64,000 bases of DNA from Styela clava. Lineage: Eukaryota > Chordata > Ascidiacea > Stolidobranchia > Styelidae. The notes below the pieces were generated by a model. It was not told where the DNA came from, ran no database searches, and saw only the letters and a program-made list of their open reading frames with translations. Of this stretch, positions 25,101 to 37,000 are shown one piece after another; position 1 is the stretch's first letter; the number at the start of each line of letters is the position of its first letter. Both the position numbers and the translations under genes were made by a program. The stretch lies in the NCBI RefSeq assembly GCF_964204865.1, contig NC_135252.1, forward strand, positions 9,259,383 to 9,323,382, read 5' to 3'.

Positions 25101-25417
25101 TAAACTGTCAAAATATACTGATGCATCATTCCTAATCTCTATTCCAGTATCATTATATTTCTGTTGGTAAAACGACAAAGTAAATAGTATCAATCAAATC
25201 TATAAATATGACTTACGAAGTATGGGGAAAGCACTCCAGAAAATGGAAAAGAGAGGGCATACATTACACCAAGGCAAACTTCCATGTTAATCCAATATTT
25301 ACGATTCTGCAGCAGTTGGATATACAGAACTATCACAGCTGCTACTCCAGCAAATAATGCAAACTTTCGAATATCTTGATATTCATCAGTAATATCCGCA
25401 GCTGTTTCGTTTCCCAT
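22159..25417 (-). CDS. Multi-pass membrane protein, tandem paralog C
   Basis: Six phase-0 exons: 25217-25417, 24368-24508, 24012-24074, 23058-23264, 22662-22808, 22159-22311. About 303 residues starting MGNETAADITDEYQD; a GTG four codons upstream is not used as a start. Exon 1 holds LQNRKYWINMEVCLGVMYAL and SFPFSG; exon 4 RTVGDPISFHLSIDALLTFF, then LALGFPDMFCSLV; exon 5 MLSFASLCYRDDKDAV and LKIKLV; the last exon INAGSVVYRHGKED. Comparison within the protein shows that exons 1-3 resemble exons 4-6, with the same splice positions, so the gene arose by internal duplication. Intron 3 carries a minisatellite. No known domain name was assigned; a distant likeness to TP53I11 (ALAFPD motif followed by two hydrophobic spans) is possible but unproven. 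Confidence 0.86.
23461..23795. repeat. Minisatellite in intron 3 of paralog C
   Basis: About six imperfect tandem units of roughly 50-60 bp. Each contains a core like GTATAGACGAGAGAGGTTCA, AAGCTTGGCTCA and CCCCTAATCACCCA. It is much more GC-rich than the surrounding intron. Unit boundaries are approximate. Confidence 0.85.
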
Positions 25418-28241
25418 GGTTTTCTTCACTTGACTGTAGTTGCAATACTAGTTACTAAAGTATCTACAATACAATGAAAATACAGTAACAATTCAGAAAT
25501 TAAATGGAAGTATTATATTCAAGGCACGTTCAAATAGTAAGGTTATTTTCAAATCTCAAATTTCCTGAGAAGACATTCTAGATTCTACGATACAGCTCCT
25601 GTATATAAACATAACACAAAGGATGATGTATAAAAACTCATCAAAATATTTCAGCATACAATGAAGAAATTTGACAAGACTGTTCTAAAAAATTTGAACT
25701 TTGAATTTAGCAAAACAAAATATTTCTTTCTTCCAGCAATTCAATATATATTGTACAAAATGTCAAAATAGCCAAGTCCAAATTGATATGCAACCAAAAG
25801 TATGAGCAAGATGTAATTTGAAACAAAATTAACGATCAATAGTATTTAAGTTTTATCAACAATGCACGTCTGAAAACTGTTTCTGCATATAATTTTATAC
25901 TGTTAAATTTGATATATATACAGATAAATATCAATTTTATCAAACACTTACTCATTTCTACATTCAAGAGACGGAAATAAATGGTTCAAATTTCAATGAT
26001 ACAATAATTCAGTAATTTTGAATTTCAATAACTATGTATATACATGATTCGAACAAATCAGACAGACCGCAGAAAGAGCTTTGCTTTGAACCAAAAAATT
26101 GAGCAAATTGACTCTATATCCGGAATTCAAGCAAACTAGAAAGAAAAATTTCTTTTCAGTAATACAAAAGCAAATTATAAAATGTTGCATCAATTTGAGG
26201 GGCAATTTATCATTCAGATTTTTAGTAACCACTTTTTCATTATTAATAATACCAATGAAATGAGCCAACATTGAGATAATATCAAAAGAAAAGTAAATAA
26301 AATACTAGCAGACACACCTAAATTTCACCAAAAATTTGATATTTCAGTACAAGTATTTTAGTACACTATATATTTGAAAACCCATATTTTGAAAAGTAAT
26401 ACTATGATACATGGCACTGGATGGCAGTTCGTTACTATGTGACTGCATAGACCAGTGATGCTGATTATTTCATCCAGTCTTCAAATTAGTCATTTTTTAT
26501 AAATCAGCATAAAAGAATCAAATTACACTTAAAAATGAAAGATTAATGGCTAAGATTTCCTGTTGCTCAGCATGAAGCATTAATAATAAATTACTCATGT
26601 GTTACTATATAATGCATACGAAACACCAAAATAGTAACAACACCATATAATGATTGATTAATGTTACTGTATTTTATTATTATGATAGTTATAGTATTGC
26701 TTATGTTGATAAGAAAAGTGCAAAATTCCTAATTTGGAATGAAATAATGTTAGTAGTAAGCAAAGTGAAATATTACGGGCTGTTGAATAGCCAAATGATC
26801 CAAATTATATCCCATATTTTTATATTATATCCACTTTTCAAAACTTTCATTTTCAAAATGCAGAAAGCTATAAATCATTTGGAATTTCAAAATTTTACTT
26901 CACAGGCCCATAACACTAATAACAAATAGTATTTTAAAAATTCTGAAAATATATTGAACCAATATTTTTGACTTTTTTTTCTCCGCCATAAAGAGAGAAT
27001 GATATTCTAATATTTGAGCATTTATTGTGAACAATGTTTCGAAACACAAAAATTATAATTCAATTTTGATCCTAACTGACATAAATAAAAAAGTTTCCAG
27101 AAAAGGCTATGATGAAATGAATAGAAAATTACCAGTATTTGCTTTTCAGAATATACTCATCAGTAACAAACACTTGGTTTCTGAAAATGCATTCAATAGA
27201 ATTCTCAAAAAAGCACCTGCTAATACCACAGAGATACAACAGGCAAATGCAATTGTCTATTCTCTATGATTAGTCAATCAATATGCCCAAAAATTTACAC
27301 ATTGTAATAGCAGCATGCACATTCATGGTACCCAGTATCAATAAAGCATATTAGAATAAAAATGCAAGTATCAAATCAAATTGCCCGAATTTTGATAACG
27401 GCGTGGGTACAAAATTTGTTATGAAAAATACAAAAAAAATGTATACACCAAATTTATATTTTCCCCAAAACGATTAGAGATATACAAACTAAAGTATCAT
27501 GTCATAAAAATCCTACAATGAACCCTATTTTTTAAAATTAAATTATTTAATATACAATTGCCTGTAACTCGCCTAGAAAAATGTAAAAAACTTGTGCTAA
27601 ACATACAAATGTGTCTTTTACATATACAAATGCTCACTTTTGCAATTCTGAGGTTATTTTACAAATATTTAGTATGTTAAAATCAATAAAACCACACCAA
27701 AATTTAAAATGTCAATGATATAAAACAACTACGTTACATGATGCATTTTAAATACAAGAATATATAGGTATATAACTCCAGTACCATTATATTACATAAT
27801 AAGGTTCACTAGAAATCACACCATTTTGAATATTATTAGGATTATACGTGAATGAATACTAAAGAAATTCAGGTAAAACATTCTGTGCAAGAAGGGTCTA
27901 AAAGAAGTATGGTCTATAAAGAATAGGCATTTCAGAAAATATAATCACATGAGGTTGACCCAGTGTGATAGAATGAAATAATATGAAACATTACTCTAGC
28001 TTACATAACACTACCTTAACATCCTTCAAAACCTTGTCAGATCTCATTTAAATAAGAGCATGTTTCAAAACATAACCACAGAATTTCAATAATATGATGA
28101 AATCGAAATTCAATATTCAAATGAAAACACTTTGTAGTTAAATTGTTGGTTTTTTTTACATTATCAAATATAATTATACACAGCTTTTCTTTTGCAACTC
28201 CAAAACACAGAAGATGAATGGATGAGTAACATTATCTGACA
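25418..28241. other. Intergenic interval between paralogs C and D
   Basis: About 2.8 kb, strongly AT-rich. No coding exon is supported; the plus-strand frames at 26654-27269 are low-complexity and lack splice context. It should hold the paralog C promoter and paralog D 3' UTR. Confidence 0.5.
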
Positions 28242-31200
28242 TTAATACAATTTTTCCTTCTCATAATCCCAGACAGCATATCCAGCATTCAAACACAAAA
28301 CTCCCATTCCTCCAATAACTGGTATAGTGTGTCCTGGATGCTGATATTGTGAATCCAAAACATAGTTGACAGCAGCCAGAAGTATGACGGGTGCATACAG
28401 CTTAAATTAAAAGAGGATTTTTTTTTAACTCTCGCAAAATATAACAAATTTAAATTTCACAGTGGAACCCAGGTATATCACATGAAATTTTATATTATGT
28501 CCTTATCAGTATTGTAATAATTATTATCATATTTTTTGATACAGAAATATAAAATATGATTCAACTGTTTTTCCTGAGTTTCTACCATGGAACTTATGAT
28601 ACATTCACATCTTAATCCTTTTCTACGAGAGAATATGATTTGAACTTATTATTTGATAGCTAATAAAGATTCGCTTCACTCACACTTATAATTTATATAC
28701 AATATAAAATCATATAGTCTCTCTCTAAATATCTGAATTCATATTGATAGCTCTTTTTGTAACATTATGTACCACTTCCCCTTTTTTATCACAACACAAT
28801 CAAACAAAACAGGTGTCATGTTTGAACAAATCGTCAACAATGAACAATATAAGTCTCCTTCAAATTTCTAAGGCGGAATCAAAGCAAGGTTAATCAACGT
28901 AAGTCATTTCATTATCTACATGACCATATTATCTTATCGTACTGATAATATTTTGGTCTTTTGAAATACATTGTTATTGCGTTTAAAACATGAATAGAAT
29001 ATTTTATCTCCAACTATAAAAGAATAGAATAGTGTAATAGTGGAAACTACAATACTTGCTCTTCCAATTTTATCAAAACTTACCAATAACTTGGATTTCA
29101 GAACACTTATTGCATCATCATTATTTTTGAAACACAAAGCAGCAAAGGAGAGCACAGATAAACCACATACAAAGGATCCAAAAACTTGAGTCGTTCCCAC
29201 ATGTCCTTCTCGAATTGCAATACTGGGATTCTAAAAAATGTTCATTGATTCAATTAATTTCAGAATAGATCGATTATGGAATAAAACAAGTATTTGCTAA
29301 AATAGAGTAGTAGACTCATCTGAAATAAGTGAACAGATAAAAAAAGAATATTGCTATGAATTATGATTGATTTACCACAATTGAGAGGAACATTTTTGGG
29401 AATCCAAAGACCCAGGTACCAAGTATAAATGTGAGTAATCCATCAATTGATAAGTGAAGACTTGTAGGATCTCCCACAGTGAGGCTGCCTTCTCTGGTTG
29501 ACAACTTGGATAATTGAAACAGATCACCAATGATCAGAAGTGACACAGTTACCAAATCACATTTCAAAGCAAACTGTAAAATAAAACACCTTGTTGAGAA
29601 TTGTTGCATCAATGAAAAAATAATGCCTGTGTGAAAGATTACAGGATCTTCAAATCAGAGCAAAAAGATCTGGGCACTCAAAGATGAATTTGCTGTCACT
29701 ATAAAAAAAATCCTGTATGCATAGGTAAACATTTATTGTGTAACAAGTCTATTCAAAATGTGGTCACACAACAAACACACATAAAAAAAACGTTGTCCTT
29801 CGCAACCAAAGATATAATGAGTATAATTAGCCATTATGATTCAGCCAAAACTGAAAATTGAAATCATAGAATACGAGGCTATAGCAGCTGTACCTAGATA
29901 AAAACAAATAGCATTCCCCATATAATTTATAATAAAGTATTAGCACTTACTTTTGATACATTTTTGGTGTAGTAGAGTCCATACAGAGTGCACATCAACA
30001 ATGCGGCCCGAGACTGAATAATAAGTATAGGTGATGGCAATGATTACACAAAAAGTACAATGTATTTTAAACGTTATATATATTATTACTAATTTTAGAA
30101 TTTATCAATTTCATTACTTTTTGTATTTGATTTATTATTATTTGTATTTAATTGTGTTTGTTATATTATAATTAAAAAAATAATTTCTGTATATTATTGT
30201 ACAAGAAATATTTATTTCACCAATGATTATTCAAATGATATTATTCTTGAACTATGGTATATTGTCTATTAAAATCATTCATCCTACAGCTGCATGAGAG
30301 AAGACACCAGTTGCTAATAAAAACCACATGGGAATCATACCATAATTCAAATTACGGCCTTATAAGGTGTGCACTAAATTTTGAATATACAGAGGTCAAT
30401 AAATATTTTTTCCTCAAATGGACATTTTTAAGAAGCAAAAGACTATTAGAAATTTGCCCATAATGAGAATTTATTAATAAATATAGATGAACTTTATTTA
30501 CACATGAAATATCATTAATGGTCAAAAAATGACAATTGACAAATACAGAACAGATGTCAAACCAATGCCATGATACTGACCAGAAAACATGACACAGTCA
30601 TTTCTTTTGCTCAGAACAAAAAACTATTCCAGATTAGGCGAGTAAAATGTTAAAACAAAACTCACCAAGATATTCGTTGTTGATATGGCAATTGCTACAG
30701 TTGGGTCACGAGATCTCCTGGTCAAAAATAAGGCTGCAGTTTGAGAAACTTTTGCAAGAAGCATGATTCGTAACAGGAATATGCTGAGGCTATCGACATC
30801 ATAATTAACCTAAAAAAAAATATTGTATATAAAATGATTTTTCCAAGCAGATCTATTCAATCTGTCAGTCTAGAATCAAAATGAAACCAAATATACTGTA
30901 AATTAGTGGAATATGATGAGCATGTCACGACTAAATAGTCAATCATACAAATGAGGAAAGTCTGAAAAATTTGTAAAATTGATTGCATAATATAACTCTA
31001 TATTCCACTTTCGTAGACTTGGAGGGGCTTATGTAGTTTCGTACCTAACATACTTCTAGTGGGCGTAGCATGAAAATTTTTTCGCGTATCAATCCTAACC
31101 CCCACTCGACTACACCATCCAAAAATTACGTGATTACGACGTCACAGTGACGTAATAGAGCCCTTCAAACTATACGAACTGCCATCCAAGGCGCGCAAAC

Positions 31201-31792
31201 GAGCACCCGAAATCGAACAGTTATTTCTCTCGTTTTCTCGTCGCAACGATTCCGATGGGAGAGAGATCGATAACGTCAGTCAGTTCCTTATCGTCGGCGC
31301 CAATGCCATTTCGGTCGATCGTGCTTATATTTGGCAAGCTCTATAACGTGATTGTGATGTCGTAGTGTTTTGATTTTTGGATAGCGTAGTCAGATGGGGG
31401 TTAGGATTGACATATCAAATTTGTTATGCTACGCCCACTAGAAGTACGCTAGGTACGAAACTACACGAGACCCGACTTTGGGATCTTGACCTGAGCTATT
31501 TAGCACAGTACTGATTACTGCTTGTCTGAGGCCTTGTTCATTGCATGTTGAAAACTTTATAAGAGAAGTTTTCTATACTTACATAAAAAGATATTGTGGT
31601 GCCAGCAAAGGGGATCATGAGCAAGGACAAAACACCCAAGACAGTTTCCATGATAATCCAGTATTGACGATTACGAAGCACTTGTAGGTACAATGTCAAA
31701 CCAAATCCAATAGCGATAAAGGCAAGAAATTTATACAAATCTCCCACTGCTTCAGTATCTTTTGCAGAAGTTGATCCTGTTTTGCCAGCCAT
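28242..31792 (-). CDS. Multi-pass membrane protein, tandem paralog D
   Basis: Six phase-0 exons: 31583-31792, 30666-30809, 29951-30013, 29376-29573, 29084-29230, 28242-28400. 306 residues starting MAGKTGSTSAKDTEAVGD. Predicted hydrophobic spans lie near residues 21-40, 47-66, 77-98, 115-133, 143-157, 180-204, 214-234, 254-268 and 280-297. The signature GDPTSLHLSIDGLLTF begins at about residue 173, followed by FGFPKMF; exon 5 has LSFAALCFKNNDDAI and LKSKLL; the last exon has LNAGYAVWDYEKEKLY. It has no signal peptide, so the N-terminus is probably cytosolic. It is the copy farthest upstream in the array; intron 1 contains a foldback MITE. Function unknown. Confidence 0.87.
31033..31464. mobile_element. 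Foldback MITE with long terminal inverted repeats
   Basis: A 432-bp element inside intron 1 of paralog D. The left end GTAGTTTCGTACC... and right end ...GGTACGAAACTAC are inverted, and the pairing continues inward: TTCTAGTGGGCGTAGCAT with ATGCTACGCCCACTAGAA, then ATCAATCCTAACCCCCA with TGGGGGTTAGGATTGA. The inverted arms are about 80-90 nt. The interior is GC-richer than the host and contains a small palindrome ACGTCACAGTGACGT. No target duplication could be defined. Confidence 0.8.
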
Positions 31793-34054
31793 TATGAATT
31801 TTATAACTTCTCTCAGAAAACAACTAATATACAAATACAATCTGTCATCAATTTGAAAAACATGTTTTTACATTTCTATCATTTACATACACAAAATACT
31901 ATTATTTCTAGATCATTTCGAATCCAGAGAATATAGACTGGCTATATATATCTAAAAATTCATTAAAATACTATTTCAATTGCACCAATCTCAGAATTCT
32001 GTTATTTCAAAACCGCTTGCTAAATTTCTGCCTGTTTTTACAATTCAGCAATTTGTTACAAAAGCAGCAGGTGGCAACGTGGAGGCAAGGTTCACGTGTG
32101 ACTAATACATAATTAAAAATCATCGGTCATTGCCGAAGTCAATGAACATAGTACCGCACAGCAGTAACAATTGATCTGTTCCAATGCTTACTGGTTGTAA
32201 TTAGATCGTATATTTCGAGCGCTTTGCGACAAATATTTTTATGTACAGATTACGACAACGCCAACTTTTTTGCCTAAAACACTTGGGCATAACAACTGTT
32301 GTTTGTACGTATCGTAATGCACCTGCACCTGTTCGTAGCAACTGCTATCTACGTAAAAGCAGAATAGCATAAGTTATATTCACGCGGCTTGCGCATTCTT
32401 TCTATTTTTAGCAAACCCGGCGAAATTGCTGTTCAACCAATCGTATGACAGGCACGTTACAGTGTCAGCATTTTGGATACGCGAACACGCCCTATGAGCC
32501 GTTAAAAATACAAAATTTTTGTTCCATCAGAAGAAAAATATTCGTATAATAAATATCGAATAACGGATACAATTTTCGTCGTAAACATCTCTCTGCGCCG
32601 GCAAAGATGCCGCAATTACCAACGCGTTTAGGCGGGTGAATGCCTTTTTCATATTTTCTCTACTATACGATGTCGATCGTTACTATTGTCAAATGTTTAT
32701 AAACCGGCGACACGACTAAACTTGTTTCTCCTAAGTGCATACGGGTTTGTCGATGCGAATATGTATGTTCCCACCGTAACTAAAAACGAAAAGTCTGTTA
32801 CCAAAAGTTTACAATTTTACCGACACAAACATCTCGAAGTTGAAACGCTTTGTCTTGTGGTCAACCAATTGGTATTTCAAAGATTTCCTACATCAAATCT
32901 TATCTGGTAGAACCCGTTGAAAATTACAGCACAGCTGTATCGTTATTTGACAACCATTATACAATACGCGAATTTTTGACAGCGGTATCGTATTTGTCTT
33001 TCAAACCAATTATCATGTCTCATCAAAATTCAAAACTTTGTTCTTATTTTCTGGCAGACAAAATAGACATTCACAATGTCCACAGAAAACCTTGTTCAGC
33101 GCAGTATTAACATCTCAAGTGGCCTAAGCACATAAGTTTTGTTAACTATTAACTTGATCATGTCCTACGATGCTCCACTATTGCCCCTAACTTTGTGTTA
33201 ACACAAATAAAATACAATTTTCACATTACATTTCATGTAATATTTTCTTAAGACGGATCTTCCAGAAATAAATCATAAAAGAAGTCAAGTTTGAAAGAGA
33301 ATAAGAATATCTAGTCATATTATGTCAAAATCATATGTGGTAAACAGATATGTACCATAATGACAGGGCAAAATTGAGACTAACAAGAAAAAGATAAGAA
33401 TAGAAAGTTAGCTGCCACCATTGTCTGAAAAATGGAACATTTACAAAATTCAAAACACAGCAGGAGTTATTGAATTCAGCAATCATGCAAATAACAACAA
33501 ATTTAGACAAAAGCAGAAACCTCGACTCAGATTTTGAAATAGAACATATCTACTTTATAACGAAGGTGTCTACTCTAAACCAGTTCCAAACAATGCCCAA
33601 ATATTCATCCCCCAAATGAAGTTTTGTCAGTCGTTTCAAGATCAGAGGACCAGGATCCAGCAAACAGCTAGACAATCCTAATAAGCTCATGTATGAGGAT
33701 ATAGAGACCAATGAAATTCCAATTTTTCTCTTCAGAGAAACCTTTCATGTAAATAAACAGGACTTCAAAACATAAGAGAAAGTTGGATGGATACCATGAA
33801 ATGGCTTGGAATGAAATTCCTATAAAAAAAAATTTGATAGTCTATACAGAATGAAAAATGTCTATCCCCGTTGCTATAGTGAACTATTATTGCTATTAGC
33901 AGTCACAATCTTTTTAAAAAAGAACTGTACAAGTGGTACAAGTGGTACAAATGGCGACTTGCATTTTCAGTCAACAATAAACAGTAGGAATGGATGTACT
34001 TTTTCTAGAGTTGAACTTATGGAAACTGCATGTATGATAACATCATGAATTATA
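31793..34054. other. Interval between paralog D and the NKTR-like gene
   Basis: Contains the paralog D upstream region and the 3' UTR of the NKTR-like downstream half. From about 32040 to 33110 base composition is more even than in the neighbouring DNA. Two overlapping plus-strand open frames (32686-32910 and 32850-33110) are in different frames and match nothing I know, so they are not called as genes. No RNA gene seen. Confidence 0.5.
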
Positions 34055-37000
34055 TCAAGATCTTCGTCGAGATGTGCTTCTGCTTCTTGAATAACTTCTT
34101 GATCTGCTGCGTGACCTGACAATCAAAGTAAGAGATCTAAGTATTCTTCATTCAAACAAGGGCATGAAATGGTTGTAAAAATTACATTTAACACAAAAAC
34201 AAAATCGAACAATTATTTTTTTCAACCATTTTACTAACCTGCTGGAGTATTCACTATCAGTTGAATAATCTCTGCTGCGTCTCCTGAATAAAAAAACAAC
34301 ATAATCATTACCACTATTCTCCATTTTACTAACACAAATGAAAGTTGGCATACATTGTAACTTTGCCATTACACGAAACAGCCTAAATATTTCAAATTGG
34401 GATAGATTAAAAATAGTACGAATATATAACAATAACATACAGCCATTTAATTCTTGAACAATTACATTATGAGTTAGCAACAAGTAGTAAAACTGAATTG
34501 ATGTAAAGGCACATGTCCACAATACCTTGCACTTGAACGTCTTCCGTGAGAACGTGATCTACTGCGACTTCTTGATGAATAAGAATCATAACTGAAAATC
34601 AATGGAATCGGAGATAATATAATTAGTAACAGGGTTTTTAATTATTTGAATAAGGACTGCGTAGCAGAAGAACAAATTACAATTTCCCTTCTCTCAGTTG
34701 AAAATAAGAAACTTTGACTTATTTTGAAAATTCATGCTTTTGGCCTCCAGAAATATTCCAGCAGCAAGTTTAAAATGCGACTCGGCTCTATGTCAGACTA
34801 ACTGAATAGAACCTATTAAATATAAAATTGTCCATTAGTCTGATGAAAAGTTTAGAAATGAAGTAAAATGTACCTGGATGAACGTGAACGAGATCTGTGT
34901 CTGCATTTGTGTGATGAACGGGATCGATCAGAACTGCAACGAAGAAAACTTATCATTGTACTATTGGGTCATAACCAGGGTTGAGAAATCAGAGTCAGAT
35001 GTGGTATATTATTATTGATATGTAGTCAGAACCGAAATGGTATTTTTCAAACGTTATGGAGTCAGGAGACAGAGTCGAATCAGAAATTTCAAATTTGTTG
35101 AAGGATGATTAAAGATGTAATGGCGGTCAAAATTTTAGTTAAAATAAAAAAAAGCATTAAGTTGACTTAAGCAGTCATTCTACATACATATGTCAGGCGT
35201 GCATACCCAGTTTCGCATACATAGTCAGCATACGAAGTTTTTTGAAGTTAGGAGCAAGAGCCTGTGTTTAAATGTTTTGAACCAGGAGTAGTTTGGAGTC
35301 TCCACAGCACTGGTCTTAACTATTACTGAACAGAGTTGAACAAATCGGGCCAGTTTTAAAATGAACACATTGGCCTATATTCCATCAATTATAATTCCAA
35401 TATACAACAATGAATTTTAAAACATACCTGCTGTAGTAACTATCATAGGATGAACTTCGACTTCTTCGTGAACCAGAATGCTTTGACCTTGATCTGCGTT
35501 TTGAGTGAAAAAATTTAACCTTGAATTACGTTTCATATTAAAACGACTGTAATATTGAATCACAATTGACACTAACATATGTAAGACAATGGATAATACA
35601 AGATTCAACCCAAAAGTACTAAACTTGAAAAATTTAAAAAAAATGAGGGAGACAAATATTTTTGAACCATTACCTCCTCCCAACTTTTTATAGAAACACT
35701 TTGGTGAATATTGGTTCAAACTTTGATCATTTTTTATTCAAAAAATTCAATATTTGCCCTTTTGTCTTAGAACTCTTGAGTAACCATGTGCAGAAAATAG
35801 TAATATACAAAAACAAAAAAAAAGTAAACACATACATGGTTGGAATTTGCTGAAGAATGTTATGCTTCAAATTCTGATTTCTTAAGTAATTTAATGTTAA
35901 AAATTAAAACCAGCAAGATTAGCATTCATCAACCTTTTTTATCAAAATATCTTGAAGTAATCAAATGAAAAGAAACAAAACACCAACCTTCTGCTCCTGT
36001 CCCTAGATCTTGACGAAGAACGAGATGAATTCGATGAATAAGAAGATGACGAACTAGATCGATGTCTTCCACGATATGATGCACGCTGTCTGTTTTTTGA
36101 TTTCCTCTCTTCTAATGATGGTGCAGGTGAAGGTAACCTCTCGTCTTTTCTGAAGTTTGATAATTGAAAATGTATTTTACGGGCTGTGGAATCATTGTTT
36201 AGCATGTTCTTATTAGAGTCCGAGTCATATTTTCAAACTTCCTGGTATCAGGAGCTAGAATTGTCAACTTTCAATGGTGATAAAATTAGGCCAAAACTAC
36301 CAGTAATCAAATCTGATTGCTATAGTAAGAAATTGATCTACCTGTCTTCCCCAGCAAGAAGAGTAGATAATCTTTCACTTGTTATGTTTTTCTTTTTAAA
36401 GAAATCAGTAACAGCGTCATCAGATAATTTGCAACACTCTAAATAAGAAAAGTAAGATATCGAGTTATGGCAACATAATATATATCATAAATCAGTGGCT
36501 AAATTTGTGCTAAGTTGTTATATTATTCTCTACAATTACTATTGCTAATTAAAATGGAGTAATCTATGAATGCTCTAGTGAAATATTTTCAGCTGGGTAA
36601 AATAGGCACAAGTGAAGAATCAACTGAATACAAAATGAAATCTGCCTTTTCTGCCACGTCACATGAACTAATCATATGTGACATAAATCATAATCAACCA
36701 AAGCCATTAAATCATAATGTGTATAGTATGCTGTAAATCGTGGTAAAAAAGGTAAAAATACTACAGAACCACCAACTTACTTCCTTTGGGTTCGGGAGGC
36801 TGAGAAGGGAAATCTGAAACAAGAAGACAAAGAATAATTATAAAAAGAATTATTTATTTATTTTATTTACTTGTATCTAAGCTAAGGATAGCCAAAACAA
36901 AAAAATCTGCCATCCTGGATATATTTTAAATACTTTAGAATATGTAACATTGAATATATTCTATGCATATAACCTAGTAATTCGAGAGTAACAAAAATTT

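Noticed and set aside
26654-27269. Two plus-strand frames between paralogs C and D
   Set aside because: Low-complexity, Ile/Asn/Lys-rich composition typical of AT-rich intergenic DNA; no similarity to the array proteins.
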